64,000 nt of DNA from the NCBI GenBank assembly GCA_031414805.1, contig JANOQJ010000026.1, positions 154,513 to 218,512 of the forward strand, given 5' to 3'. Made by a program: the position numbers and the translations under genes. Shown one piece after another: positions 50,722-58,472 of this stretch. Source of the DNA: JAAFIW01 sp031414805 (GTDB lineage: Bacteria > Pseudomonadota > Gammaproteobacteria > Burkholderiales > Burkholderiaceae_C). The notes under the pieces were generated by a model. It saw only the letters and a list, made by a program, of their open reading frames with translations, was not told the DNA's origin and made no database searches. How positions within the stretch are numbered: position 1 is the stretch's first letter; every line of letters starts with the position of its first letter.

Positions 50722-50756
50722 TTTATTTGGCATGGCAACAAGAGTTGCCGCTACCA

Positions 50757-50833
50757 GGAGTGGTAGTTCAGTTGGTTAGAATACCGGCCTGTCACGCCGG
50801 GGGTCGCGGGTTCGAGTCCCGTCCACTCCGCCA
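50757..50833 (+). tRNA. tRNA-Asp (GTC)
   Basis: 77 nt. The acceptor GGAGTGG pairs with CCACTCC; the anticodon loop CTGTCAC gives GTC; T arm GCGGGTTCGAGTCCCGT; CCA is encoded. Confidence 0.96.
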
Positions 50834-50845
50834 AGCTTGAAACGT

Positions 50846-50885
50846 AAAAAGCCCTGTAAATCGCTTGATTTGCAGGGCTTTTTTA
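50846..50885. terminator. Bidirectional terminator after the tRNA cluster
   Basis: GCCCTGTAAATC (50851-50862) pairs perfectly with GATTTGCAGGGC (50867-50878); A5 before and T6 after make it work for the tRNAs and for the convergent ebfC-dnaX operon. Confidence 0.93.
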
Positions 50886-50899
50886 CTTTCGCTACGCGC

Positions 50900-51232
50900 T
50901 CAGAACGGAAACTTCATACCTCCCGGCAACCCAGGCATGCCTTGGGTGAGTTTGCCCATTTTTTCCTGCGAGGTTTCTTCGGCTTTGCGCACGGCGGCGT
51001 TGAAAGCCGCGGCGACCAGGTCTTCCAGCATGTCTTTGTCATCGGCCAGCAGGCTGGGGTCGATGGTGATGCGTTTGACGTCGTGTTTGCAGGTCATGAC
51101 AACCTTGACCAGGCCCGCGCCCGACTCACCTGTGACCTCGATAAAGGCCAGTTCGTCTTGCGCTTTTTTCAGGTTGTCCTGCATGGTCTGCGCTTGTTTC
51201 ATCAAGCCGGCGAGTTGGCCTTTGTTAAACAT
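50900..51232 (-). CDS. ebfC: YbaB/EbfC nucleoid-associated protein
   Basis: 110 residues: an N-terminal helical dimer arm (QLAGLMKQAQTMQDNLKKAQ), a beta-sheet core (FIEVTGESGAGLVKVVMTCK; VKRITIDPSLL) and a C-terminal tail rich in Gly/Pro/Met. It binds DNA as a dimer and commonly follows dnaX. It overlaps the dnaX stop by 8 nt. Confidence 0.95.
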   Translation of the reverse strand: MFNKGQLAGLMKQAQTMQDNLKKAQDELAFIEVTGESGAGLVKVVMTCKHDVKRITIDPSLLADDKDMLEDLVAAAFNAAVRKAEETSQEKMGKLTQGMPGLPGGMKFPF

Positions 51233-53054
51233 GAGTGGTTCCTTGTAGTGGTTCAGATTGTTTGATGGGCTTGATGCTACCGGGTACGATTTTCGCGCCG
51301 AAATCCTGCATCATTTTTTGCACGAAAGGGTCGCCTAGAAAGATGGCTTCGGCGGCTTTTTGCTTCTCGTCGGCCGCATGGGCGTTACGGCGCGCAGGTG
51401 TGTCGGTGACGGTTCCAACTTCCACACCCAGGGTTACAACGTGACCCAAGCCAGCCAGCGCAGTCTGCAAGCGCTCGCGGCTGGCAGCCTGGTTCAGCGA
51501 CGCACGCTCCACGCGCAGCATCCAGTGGCCGGTGTCGCGCGCCATCAGTTGCGACTGCAAGGCGAGCTCACGCACCATGGCGGCAATGGCTTCCGCTGCG
51601 ACGAGTTGCTGCACGGTAGCGTGCCAGAAATCACCTTCGCCGGTCGGCTGCAGTGTGTGCGGGGCGCGGGCAGCGTGACCAGCATCGCTCGCACTTTCCG
51701 CCTGCTCACGGACCGGCACCGCAAAAATCGGGCTCGCAGGAATTTGTTCGGGCGTCGTGGCAAGGCTGGCAGTGGGTGCAACGGGAACAGGTCGGGGTGC
51801 CGCTTGTTGGACGACATGCAAGACCCGACCGGTGTGCGCTGCCGGTGGATCAGCCTTCTTTTCAACCAGCACGGCGCTGCCTGCCGGCGCCGAATTACGG
51901 GTTTCAGCTTCCGCTAGAGTTTTTTTTTCAGCCGGTGGCAAATGGCCTGAAACACCGGTCGATTTGAACGCCAGTAGCCGCAGCAACACCATGGTCAGCG
52001 CGGCGTAGTCGTCGGGTGCCAGTCCCAGCTCGGCGCGGCCATGCAGGCACAGGCTGTACAGCAACTGCGTTTCATCTGCGGGCATCTGGCTGGCCAGCAC
52101 AGCAGTTTGCGCGGCTTCGTCGTCGCCTGCTGCGGCCATGCCGGGCACCGCTTGCACCACCGCCATTTGCTGCAGCACGCCGCACATTTCTTCCAGCGTG
52201 CTGGCGGCACTGAGGCCATTCACACGCAAGGTTTCCACGGTTTCCACTACTGTCTTACCGTCGCCAATGGCCAGCGCTGCAATCAAACGAAACACGTGGC
52301 TGCGGTCCACGCTGCCCAACATCAGCCGCACTGTGGCCTCCTGCAGCTGACCGCTGCCAAAGGCAATGGCCTGGTCGGTAAGGCTGAGCGCGTCGCGCAT
52401 GGAGCCGCGCGCGGCACGCGAGATCAGGCGCAGCGCGGGTGCGTCTGCCGGCACGCCTTCGGCTTGTAAGACTTGTTGCAAATGCTCCTGCACCGTCTCC
52501 GGCGCCATGGGCCGCAGGTTGAACTGCAGGCAGCGCGACAGCACGGTAACCGGCACCTTTTGCGGATCAGTGGTGGCCAGCACAAACTTTAAATATTCAG
52601 GTGGCTCCTCCAGCGTCTTCAGCATCGCGTTGAACGCGGTGTTAGTCAGCATGTGCACCTCGTCGATCATGAAGACCTTGAAGCGCCCCTGCACCGGCTT
52701 GTAGACCGCCTGCTCCAACAGGCTTTGCACCTCGTCCACACCGCGGTTGGAAGCGGCGTCGAGTTCGGTGTAGTCCACAAACCGGCCGCTATCAATATCG
52801 GTGCAAGCCGAGCAGACTCCACAAGGGCTGGCGGTGATTCCGCCTTGGCCATCCGGCCCCTGGCAGTTCAGCGACTTGGCCAGAATGCGCGACACCGTGG
52901 TCTTGCCGACCCCACGTGTGCCGGTAAACAGGTAGGCGTGGTGCAGGCGCTGTTGTGTGAGTGCATTGGTCAGTGCCTGCACCACATGCTCCTGGCCCAC
53001 CATTTCGGTGAAGTTTTTCGGGCGGTATTTGCGGGCGAGAACCAGATAGGACAT
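51225..53054 (-). CDS. dnaX: DNA polymerase III subunits tau and gamma
   Basis: 609 residues. Walker A is FTGTRGVGKT (43-52); zinc cysteines are at 64, 78, 81 and 84; Walker B FMIDEVHML and the SRC motif (VTVLSRCLQFNLRPM) follow, with sensor 2 in RGSMRDALSLTDQAI. Domains IV-V are Pro/Ala-rich with a C-terminal tau domain that binds the polymerase alpha. An A9 run (51920-51928) at codons ~376-379 (GAA-AAA-AAA-ACT) could give the shorter gamma form by slippage: a -1 shift meets TGA after about five codons. It loads the beta clamp. Confidence 0.95.
   Translation of the reverse strand: MSYLVLARKYRPKNFTEMVGQEHVVQALTNALTQQRLHHAYLFTGTRGVGKTTVSRILAKSLNCQGPDGQGGITASPCGVCSACTDIDSGRFVDYTELDAASNRGVDEVQSLLEQAVYKPVQGRFKVFMIDEVHMLTNTAFNAMLKTLEEPPEYLKFVLATTDPQKVPVTVLSRCLQFNLRPMAPETVQEHLQQVLQAEGVPADAPALRLISRAARGSMRDALSLTDQAIAFGSGQLQEATVRLMLGSVDRSHVFRLIAALAIGDGKTVVETVETLRVNGLSAASTLEEMCGVLQQMAVVQAVPGMAAAGDDEAAQTAVLASQMPADETQLLYSLCLHGRAELGLAPDDYAALTMVLLRLLAFKSTGVSGHLPPAEKKTLAEAETRNSAPAGSAVLVEKKADPPAAHTGRVLHVVQQAAPRPVPVAPTASLATTPEQIPASPIFAVPVREQAESASDAGHAARAPHTLQPTGEGDFWHATVQQLVAAEAIAAMVRELALQSQLMARDTGHWMLRVERASLNQAASRERLQTALAGLGHVVTLGVEVGTVTDTPARRNAHAADEKQKAAEAIFLGDPFVQKMMQDFGAKIVPGSIKPIKQSEPLQGTTHV
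51920..51928 (-). promoter_or_regulatory. Putative programmed frameshift site in dnaX (A9)
   Basis: The coding strand reads GAAAAAAAAACT. Slippage by -1 leads to AAC-TCT-AGC-GGA-AGC-TGA, ending the protein at about residue 383, after domain III and near the size of gamma in other bacteria. Confidence 0.5.
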
Positions 53055-53097
53055 TTACCGATTTTAGGGGTGGCCAGCTGCGCCAATTACAATTGGC

Positions 53098-53197
53098 GTT
53101 GACGGGCCTCCCCGCATGGCGAAGCGGCCAACCGGGTCAGGTGGGGAACCAAGCAGCCCTAACTGTGGAGTCAGTGCCGGGGGTAAGGCTCGTCAAC
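53098..53197 (+). ncRNA. ffs: 4.5S signal recognition particle RNA
   Basis: A hairpin RNA with pairing ends GTTGACGGGCC / GGCTCGTCAAC and the conserved apical part GGTCAGGTGGGGAACCAAGC with AGCCCTAAC. This is the betaproteobacterial form of 4.5S RNA, next to dnaX as usual. A TACAAT -10 lies at 53088-53093. It binds Ffh for co-translational membrane targeting. Confidence 0.93.
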
Positions 53198-53310
53198 CTT
53201 TCTCTTAGCGCGTACTCGCCTTTCATTACATTTTTGCTGTCGTCCTTTTTGCAAGATGGACGATTCCTGTGATGAAATTCACGCTCTTCTTTTCCTCCAA
53301 GGTGTTGTTC

Positions 53311-53871
53311 ATGTTTTCAAGATTTTTTGCGAAACTGGTTTCCGGTTTGTTGTTATGCGTGGCCTCGTTTGCGTCACATGCTGCGGGTCCTCTCGAAGGG
53401 GTGTATCAGTGGGCTGATGGCCTGGTTTTTTATTCGATCTCGCAAAACGACAGCGGTTTGCTCATCGGTCGCTTCCGCACGGAGCCATCCGTCAACCTGG
53501 GGAGCCAGCAAGGTGCGTCGAACGTATTCAGAGCCAAGCAATTCGACACCTACACGCTGTACTCGGGCGCAGTAGCCTCCACCTCGACAGTTGTTGTCAA
53601 TGGCGTTAGCTCCTCCATTGCCACCTACAACGTGGTCGGTGAGACTAATTGGGGTGCGTGCACCACCACACTGGGAATCACGTTCACCACACCCGCCGGT
53701 AGCGCTCCAAGCGGGCAGATTACCGTGGTGAGTTCGGTTCCGACCACTTACGGCGTCACTACTCTGGGTACCCAGCAGCTAGCCGCCGCCGAATGCCAGG
53801 CTTTTGTGGCCAAGGCACTGGGGTTGTTGTCCGGCTCTGTGACCACCGAACGCATTGTCAAGTTACGTTAA
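53311..53871 (+). CDS. Exported hypothetical protein
   Basis: 186 residues from ATG 53311, which has AAGGTG 6 nt upstream; longer starts (53269, 53272) are possible. A signal peptide (FFAKLVSGLLLCVASFASHA with A|A cleavage) precedes a beta-rich body (GVYQWADGLVFYSISQNDSG, TTTLGITFTTPAGSAPSGQI). Two cysteines could form a disulfide. No family recognised. It is followed by a strong terminator. Confidence 0.68.
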   Translation: MFSRFFAKLVSGLLLCVASFASHAAGPLEGVYQWADGLVFYSISQNDSGLLIGRFRTEPSVNLGSQQGASNVFRAKQFDTYTLYSGAVASTSTVVVNGVSSSIATYNVVGETNWGACTTTLGITFTTPAGSAPSGQITVVSSVPTTYGVTTLGTQQLAAAECQAFVAKALGLLSGSVTTERIVKLR

Positions 53872-53891
53872 ATACAGCTACGCTATGCATC

Positions 53892-53921
53892 AAAAAGCGC
53901 GGTGTTGATCGCGCTTTTTTT
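53892..53921. terminator. Bidirectional terminator between convergent genes
   Basis: AAAAAGCGCG and CGCGCTTTTTTT form a stem (AGCGCG/CGCGCT) with A and T runs on the two sides, serving both the exported protein gene and the flavoprotein on the minus strand. Confidence 0.88.
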
Positions 53922-53930
53922 ACGCCTGCG

Positions 53931-55184
53931 TCATTCGTGGTTATGCATCCAAACCGCAGCCGCCCGCCCCGCCTGCTGACCGCTGGCAAAACACGCGGTG
54001 AGCAGGTAGCCACCAGTAGGCGCTTCCCAATCGAGCATTTCACCCGCACAAAAGACACCGGGCAACTGCGTCAGCATCAAGCCGTCGTTAAGACCGTCAA
54101 ACGCAACGCCTCCCGCCGTACTGATGGCTTCCGCAATCGGACGCGCCTGACTCACGGTGATGGGCAGTGACTTGATGGCGGCGGCCAGTTGTGCGGGGTT
54201 GTTCAGTGCCTCTTTGCTTAAGGCTTCATGCAGCAACGCCATCTTGATGCCGTCAATTCCCAGTCGGCTTTTCAGATGGCTGGACAGGGATCGGGAGCCC
54301 CGCGGGTGGGCCACGTCGGCCTGCACGCGGTCTAGCGGCTTGTCGGGCAGTAAATCGAGTTGGAAGGTGGCAGTGCCATGTTGGGCGATGGTGTCGCGCA
54401 GGCTGGCGCTGGCGGTGTAGATCAGGCTGCCTTCCACGCCAGTGGCGGTGGCGACGAATTCACCTTTGCGGGTGAGGATTTGACTGCTGGCATCGGTGAA
54501 GGTGATGGCCACCGATTTGAAGGGCTGACCGGCAAAACGCTCGCTGAAGTGGGGGCTCCAGCCGCCCTGCACGTCAAAGCCGCAATTGCTCGGCACAAGT
54601 GGCGCCACGGCCACGCCGCGTGCGGCCAGCCAGGGGGCCCAGGCACCGTCGGACCCCAGGCGCGGCCAACTGGCACCGCCCAGGGCCAGTACGACCACTT
54701 CGGATTCCACGATTTGCTCGCCGTGCGGCGTGGCAAAGCGCCAAGCGTTGGGCGAATCACCCCACCCCAGCCAGCGGTGGCGCATTGAAAAAAGCACACC
54801 CTGCCCGCGCAACTGGTGCAGCCAGGCACGCAGCAGCGGCGCGGCTTTCATCTCCACCGGGAACACACGGCCCGAGCTGCCCACAAAGGTGTCTACCCCC
54901 AAGTCCTTGGCCCACCCACGCAATTGTTCGGGGCCGAAGCTGGTCAGCCACGGGGCGATGCGCGGGTGGGCGGTGCCGTAGCGGGTTTCAAAAATCGGCA
55001 GCGGCTCGCTGTGCGTGAGGTTCAGGCCGCCCTTACCGGCCAGCAGGAACTTGCGACCGACCGAGGGCATGGCGTCGTACACATGCACGGCCAGGCCAGC
55101 GTGGGCCATGACTTGGGCGGCCATCAGGCCTGCGGGGCCTGCGCCGATGACGATGGCTGGGTGTTGTGGGGATGTATGGTTCAT
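53931..55184 (-). CDS. HI0933/BaiN-family FAD-dependent oxidoreductase
   Basis: 417 residues. The FAD-binding GxGxxG is at residues ~13-18 (IVIGAGPAGLMAAQVMAHAG); later blocks are GRKFLLAGKGGLNLTHSE, ALGGASWPRLGSDGAWAPWL and the C-terminal GVFCAGEMLDWEAPTGGYLL. It belongs to the TIGR03862-like flavoprotein subgroup, of unknown substrate; related BaiN proteins act on bile acids, others are linked to tRNA or cell envelope by neighbourhood only. Complete and intact. Confidence 0.9.
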   Translation of the reverse strand: MNHTSPQHPAIVIGAGPAGLMAAQVMAHAGLAVHVYDAMPSVGRKFLLAGKGGLNLTHSEPLPIFETRYGTAHPRIAPWLTSFGPEQLRGWAKDLGVDTFVGSSGRVFPVEMKAAPLLRAWLHQLRGQGVLFSMRHRWLGWGDSPNAWRFATPHGEQIVESEVVVLALGGASWPRLGSDGAWAPWLAARGVAVAPLVPSNCGFDVQGGWSPHFSERFAGQPFKSVAITFTDASSQILTRKGEFVATATGVEGSLIYTASASLRDTIAQHGTATFQLDLLPDKPLDRVQADVAHPRGSRSLSSHLKSRLGIDGIKMALLHEALSKEALNNPAQLAAAIKSLPITVSQARPIAEAISTAGGVAFDGLNDGLMLTQLPGVFCAGEMLDWEAPTGGYLLTACFASGQQAGRAAAVWMHNHE

Positions 55185-55210
55185 GGGGGGATGATATGAA
55201 ACGGAGTTGC

Positions 55211-55260
55211 GATGCTATTTTTTCAATAGCTGCTTGCTCAGAATTTCACTGGGCTGGAGA
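55211..55260 (+). repeat. TAGCTGCTTGAGCAG-type repeat (forward)
   Basis: GATGCTATTTTTTCAATAGC, TGCTTGCTCAGAATTTCA and CTGGGCTGGAG; one arm of an inverted pair. Confidence 0.8.
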
Positions 55261-55387
55261 CGGGTTACCTCCTCGTCATGAACCTCTTCTCGTTAGCCGG
55301 GAAAACGTCCAAGATATCTGCGGGGAACCTCCCCATAACCTCATGCGCGTCTGCGCATTTGCCATCGATTTGGAACCAAATCGGCCA

Positions 55388-55434
55388 CCAGCCCTTATCA
55401 AAACTGCTCAAGCAGCTACTATTTCAGTAGCAAT
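55388..55434 (-). repeat. TAGCTGCTTGAGCAG-type repeat (reverse)
   Basis: CCAGCCCTTATCAAAACTGC, TCAAGCAGCTACTATTTCAG and TAGCAA; the second arm of the inverted pair. Confidence 0.82.
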
Positions 55435-55538
55435 CAACCCGTTTCTCCCTCCCAGGTCAGCATCAAGGTAATCCATGACAGCTTCAAAAACTCGGGCTCA
55501 GCGAACGATTTGGGGTGACGTACGACCTCTTGCGCCAG

Positions 55539-56312
55539 TCACTTGTCAACGAATGCACGTTCAATGACGTAATGACCAGGGTGGCTCATATTGCCCTCCG
55601 TCATCCCCAACTTATCCAACAGGACGCGGGAGTCGCGCAGCATTTCCGGGCTACCGCAGAGCATGAACCGGTCAGCGGTTCTATTCATAGGAGGCAGGCC
55701 CAGACTTTGCGGCAACTGACCGGTTTCCAGCAGAGTTGGAATTCGTCCCTGGTTTCGGAATGCTTCGCGCGTCACCGTAGGGAAATACAGCAGCTTGAAC
55801 CGCACCTGCTCGCCAAACCATTCATTTTTGGGCAGGTCCTGCCTGATAAGCGTGTCGTATGCCAGCTCTTTGATATGCCGACAACCATGGACCAAGACAA
55901 TTTTTTCGTACTGCTCATATACGTCGAGGTCGCGTATGACACTCATAAAAGGAGCCAGCCCGGTGCCGGTTGACAGCAGATAGAGATTGCGTCCAGCCAG
56001 CAGGTTTTGCGTGAGCAACGTGCCTGATGCCTTGCGCCCCACTAATACTGTGTCGCCAACTTGGATGTGCTGCAGGCGCGAGGTAAGTGGGCCGTCTGCC
56101 ACCTTGATGCTCAGAAACTCCAACGTCTCTTCATAGTGCGGGCTCACCATGCTGTATGCGCGCAGCAAAGGCTTGTCATTCACCGTCAGGCCGATCATGG
56201 TGAACTGGCCGCTTTGGTAGCGAAAACCAGTGTCACGAGTGGTGGTGAAAGAAAAAAGCCGGTCGGTCCAGTGGTAGACGCTGAGCACTGTGGCGTCGAA
56301 TAGGTTGCTCAT
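55539..56312 (-). CDS. fpr: Ferredoxin-NADP+ reductase
   Basis: 257 residues. FAD-binding RAYSMVSPHYEE with SIKVADGPLTSRLQ and the NADP-binding STGTGLAPFMSVIRDLDVYE are present; the C-terminus FVDK is as in bacterial Fpr. It moves electrons between NADPH and ferredoxin. Last gene of the flavoprotein operon; its ATG overlaps the DUF971 stop (ATGA). With FdxA in the same operon it forms a ready electron supply for the AprA-like flavoprotein. Confidence 0.93.
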   Translation of the reverse strand: MSNLFDATVLSVYHWTDRLFSFTTTRDTGFRYQSGQFTMIGLTVNDKPLLRAYSMVSPHYEETLEFLSIKVADGPLTSRLQHIQVGDTVLVGRKASGTLLTQNLLAGRNLYLLSTGTGLAPFMSVIRDLDVYEQYEKIVLVHGCRHIKELAYDTLIRQDLPKNEWFGEQVRFKLLYFPTVTREAFRNQGRIPTLLETGQLPQSLGLPPMNRTADRFMLCGSPEMLRDSRVLLDKLGMTEGNMSHPGHYVIERAFVDK

Positions 56313-56629
56313 CGTTTGGTCTTTGGTTCTGTGGCGAGTGAAAGTTCATGCAAATAGGGCCACGGGTAGATACCCCGGTCATGTCCATCGTCAAAACGCA
56401 ATTGCAGGCCAAGCTCTCCCATAGGTATGAGGTCTACTAAACGCACAGCAGGCGATGTACTTTGGGCAAGACCGTTGCGGCGCATGGCTTCGCAAGCCGC
56501 GCAACGGCAGGCACAACGTAGGGCGTGCGATTCCAAGCGCGCTTGAACACCATCACTCCATTGCAGAGCCAAAAGCCCGGTTGCTTGATGGTGTACGACG
56601 TCAAGCGGGTAAGCCGCAAAAGCGGTCAC
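56309..56629 (-). CDS. DUF971 domain protein
   Basis: 106 residues of the gamma-butyrobetaine-hydroxylase-like N-terminal family: LLALQWSDGVQARLESHALR, the cysteine cluster CACRCAAC, and RFDDGHDRGIYPWPYLHEL. The family is small, zinc or iron-sulfur associated, and often near Fe-S genes. The start is GTG 56629, overlapping the ATPase stop; the end overlaps fpr. Role unknown; possibly an Fe-S assembly or carrier helper for the operon. Confidence 0.85.
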   Translation of the reverse strand: MTAFAAYPLDVVHHQATGLLALQWSDGVQARLESHALRCACRCAACEAMRRNGLAQSTSPAVRLVDLIPMGELGLQLRFDDGHDRGIYPWPYLHELSLATEPKTKR

Positions 56630-57509
56630 TGGATAACCCCCGCGATGCCGAGGGGTCCGACCTCCGTGCTGAGACCCGTCAGGCCGCCGTGTTCCAGCTC
56701 ACTACCCATAGCAGCCAGGCTTTCCTCGCGGATCAGCGCTTTGATCGAGTTGACCAATGCAGCAAACTCGGATGTGGACGTCATCTCTGAGGTTCGGGGA
56801 CGTACCAGGGGCACCACAATCTCGGCCTTGATACGTCCCGGACGGGCCGTCATGACATAGATGCGGTCAGACAAAAAGATGGCTTCATCAATGTCGTGCG
56901 TTATGAACAGCACCGATATGCGCAGGCGCTGCCACATATTGGTCAGTATTTCCTGCATGACGATACGGGTTTGCGAATCAAGTGCGCCAAAGGGCTCGTC
57001 CATCAACAGCACTTGTGGGCTGGTAGACAACGCACGCACGATGCCCACGCGCTGCTTCATGCCGCCAGATAGCTGGTCTGGATAGTGGTTTTCAAACTGC
57101 AGCAACCCAGCCAAGCCCAACAACGTGCGGGCACGCGTCTGACGTTCGCTGGGGGATACGCCCTGAATTTTCAAGCCAAACTCCACATTCCTCCGTACCG
57201 TCATCCAGGGAAACAGCGAGTATTGTTGAAACACCACGCCGCGGTCTGCACCAGGCCGCTCAATGCGGATGCCGTCCAGCAGGAATTCACCAGAAGAGGC
57301 TGCATGAAGCCGGCCACCACATTCAGAAGGCTGGATTTTCCGCAGCCGGACGGGCCTATCAGCGAGACAAACTCACCCGGCTGCACATGAATGGAAACAC
57401 CATCTACCGCATTCACATGCTTTCCATTGGACTTGAACCGAATGGCTACGTCACGTGCCTCGATATGGCCACGAGCTGCAGGTTGATTCATTTGCGCGGT
57501 CGTATTCAT
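56626..57509 (-). pseudogene. Nitrate/sulfonate-type ABC transporter ATPase, frameshifted
   Basis: The first part (57509 to about 57300) has the Walker A PGEFVSLIGPSGCGKSSLLN; the second part (to 56626) has the Q-loop VFQQYSLFPW, signature QLSGGMKQRVGI and Walker B QVLLMDEPFGALD. They are in different frames. In the coding strand the break lies in CAGCCTCTTCTGGTGAATTC (about 57285-57300): one missing base, as in CAGCCCTCT, would give the usual FMQP-SSGEFLLDG join. All motifs are otherwise perfect, so the break is recent or an assembly error. Starts and stops overlap both neighbours. Similar to SsuB/TauB/NrtD. Confidence 0.85.
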
Positions 57510-58468
57510 GAGTTACTCCCTGTAGTGGAGCCTGCGTTCCAGGGCATGGCAGCTCTGGCGGCCAAGCGGATAGCGCCACTACACAAGAGGCCCAGGACAC
57601 CAATCGTGATCATGCCAAGCGCGATCTCTGCGTACGAGATCAGCGAATAGGCTTCCCACGTAAAGTAGCCAATCCCAAACTGGCCCGAAATCATTTCTGC
57701 GGCGATGAGCGACACCCAAGCTACCCCCATACCCACAGCCAACCCGGTAAAGATATGCGGCAATGCCCCGGGTAGTACCACCTCCAATAGCAAAGTGCGT
57801 TCGCGGGCACCCAGGGAGCGCGCAGCGCGCAGCAGCACGGGGTCGATGGCCTCAACCCCGTGAATGCTGTTGAGCAGGATGGGGAAGAAAGCACCCAAGA
57901 AGGTAATGAACACAATGCTCACCTCATTGCTGGGCCACAGCATGATGGACATCGGCACCCAGGCAATGGCCGGAATAGGCCTGAAAACTTCGAGGGCAGG
58001 CATGCTGAGCTTGCGCACCCAGTGATAACGGCCAATCAACAAACCCAGGCCCACGCCCAGGACGGTAGCCACCGCAAAGCCCAGCAAAATACGGCGCACG
58101 CTGATGCCGATGTTGTTGATGAACTTGGTGGACTGGTTGACTTCCAACACCTTCGCAAACACATCTGCCGGACTCGGGATGTTGTTGAACCGAACGTAAA
58201 AATCCAACCGGTAGTGGGTGGCCAAGTGCCACGCCAGCAACACGCAGCCAATAGACACCAATGCTGCTACCCAGCCTGCCATTTGGCTGCGCACCCAAGA
58301 CATCAGCGCAAGCCGCTGCGGCTCGGCACTGCCTTTGGGTGCTGCGAAGAGTTTGGATTGGGGGCCATGCTCTGGCACGGTACCGGTTGGCAACGACACG
58401 CTATCGCTGGCTGAAGTGTGATTCAAGCTGTCGTGTGAAACGTCCACGAATCGTACGGCGGCGTGCAT
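57506..58468 (-). CDS. Nitrate/sulfonate/taurine-type ABC transporter permease
   Basis: 320 residues: a ~60-residue polar N-terminal extension, then six membrane helices with the SsuC/NrtB motifs VRRILLGFAVATVLGVGLGL, RPIPAIAWVPMSIMLW and the EAA loop AARSLGARERTLLLEVVLPG. It forms the membrane path for the substrate-binding protein encoded upstream. ATG 58468 is 4 nt after the binding-protein stop; the stop overlaps the ATPase start (ATGA). Confidence 0.92.
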   Translation of the reverse strand: MHAAVRFVDVSHDSLNHTSASDSVSLPTGTVPEHGPQSKLFAAPKGSAEPQRLALMSWVRSQMAGWVAALVSIGCVLLAWHLATHYRLDFYVRFNNIPSPADVFAKVLEVNQSTKFINNIGISVRRILLGFAVATVLGVGLGLLIGRYHWVRKLSMPALEVFRPIPAIAWVPMSIMLWPSNEVSIVFITFLGAFFPILLNSIHGVEAIDPVLLRAARSLGARERTLLLEVVLPGALPHIFTGLAVGMGVAWVSLIAAEMISGQFGIGYFTWEAYSLISYAEIALGMITIGVLGLLCSGAIRLAARAAMPWNAGSTTGSNS

Positions 58469-58472
58469 GGCG

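Larger units (their letters stand above)
55185..55538. other. Intergenic region with inverted copies of the interspersed repeat
   Basis: This 354-bp gap contains a forward repeat (55211-55260) and a reverse repeat (55388-55434) flanking ~125 bp of unique sequence, so it could form a large stem-loop. No convincing gene; a short 101-codon frame over it follows the repeats. Confidence 0.7.
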
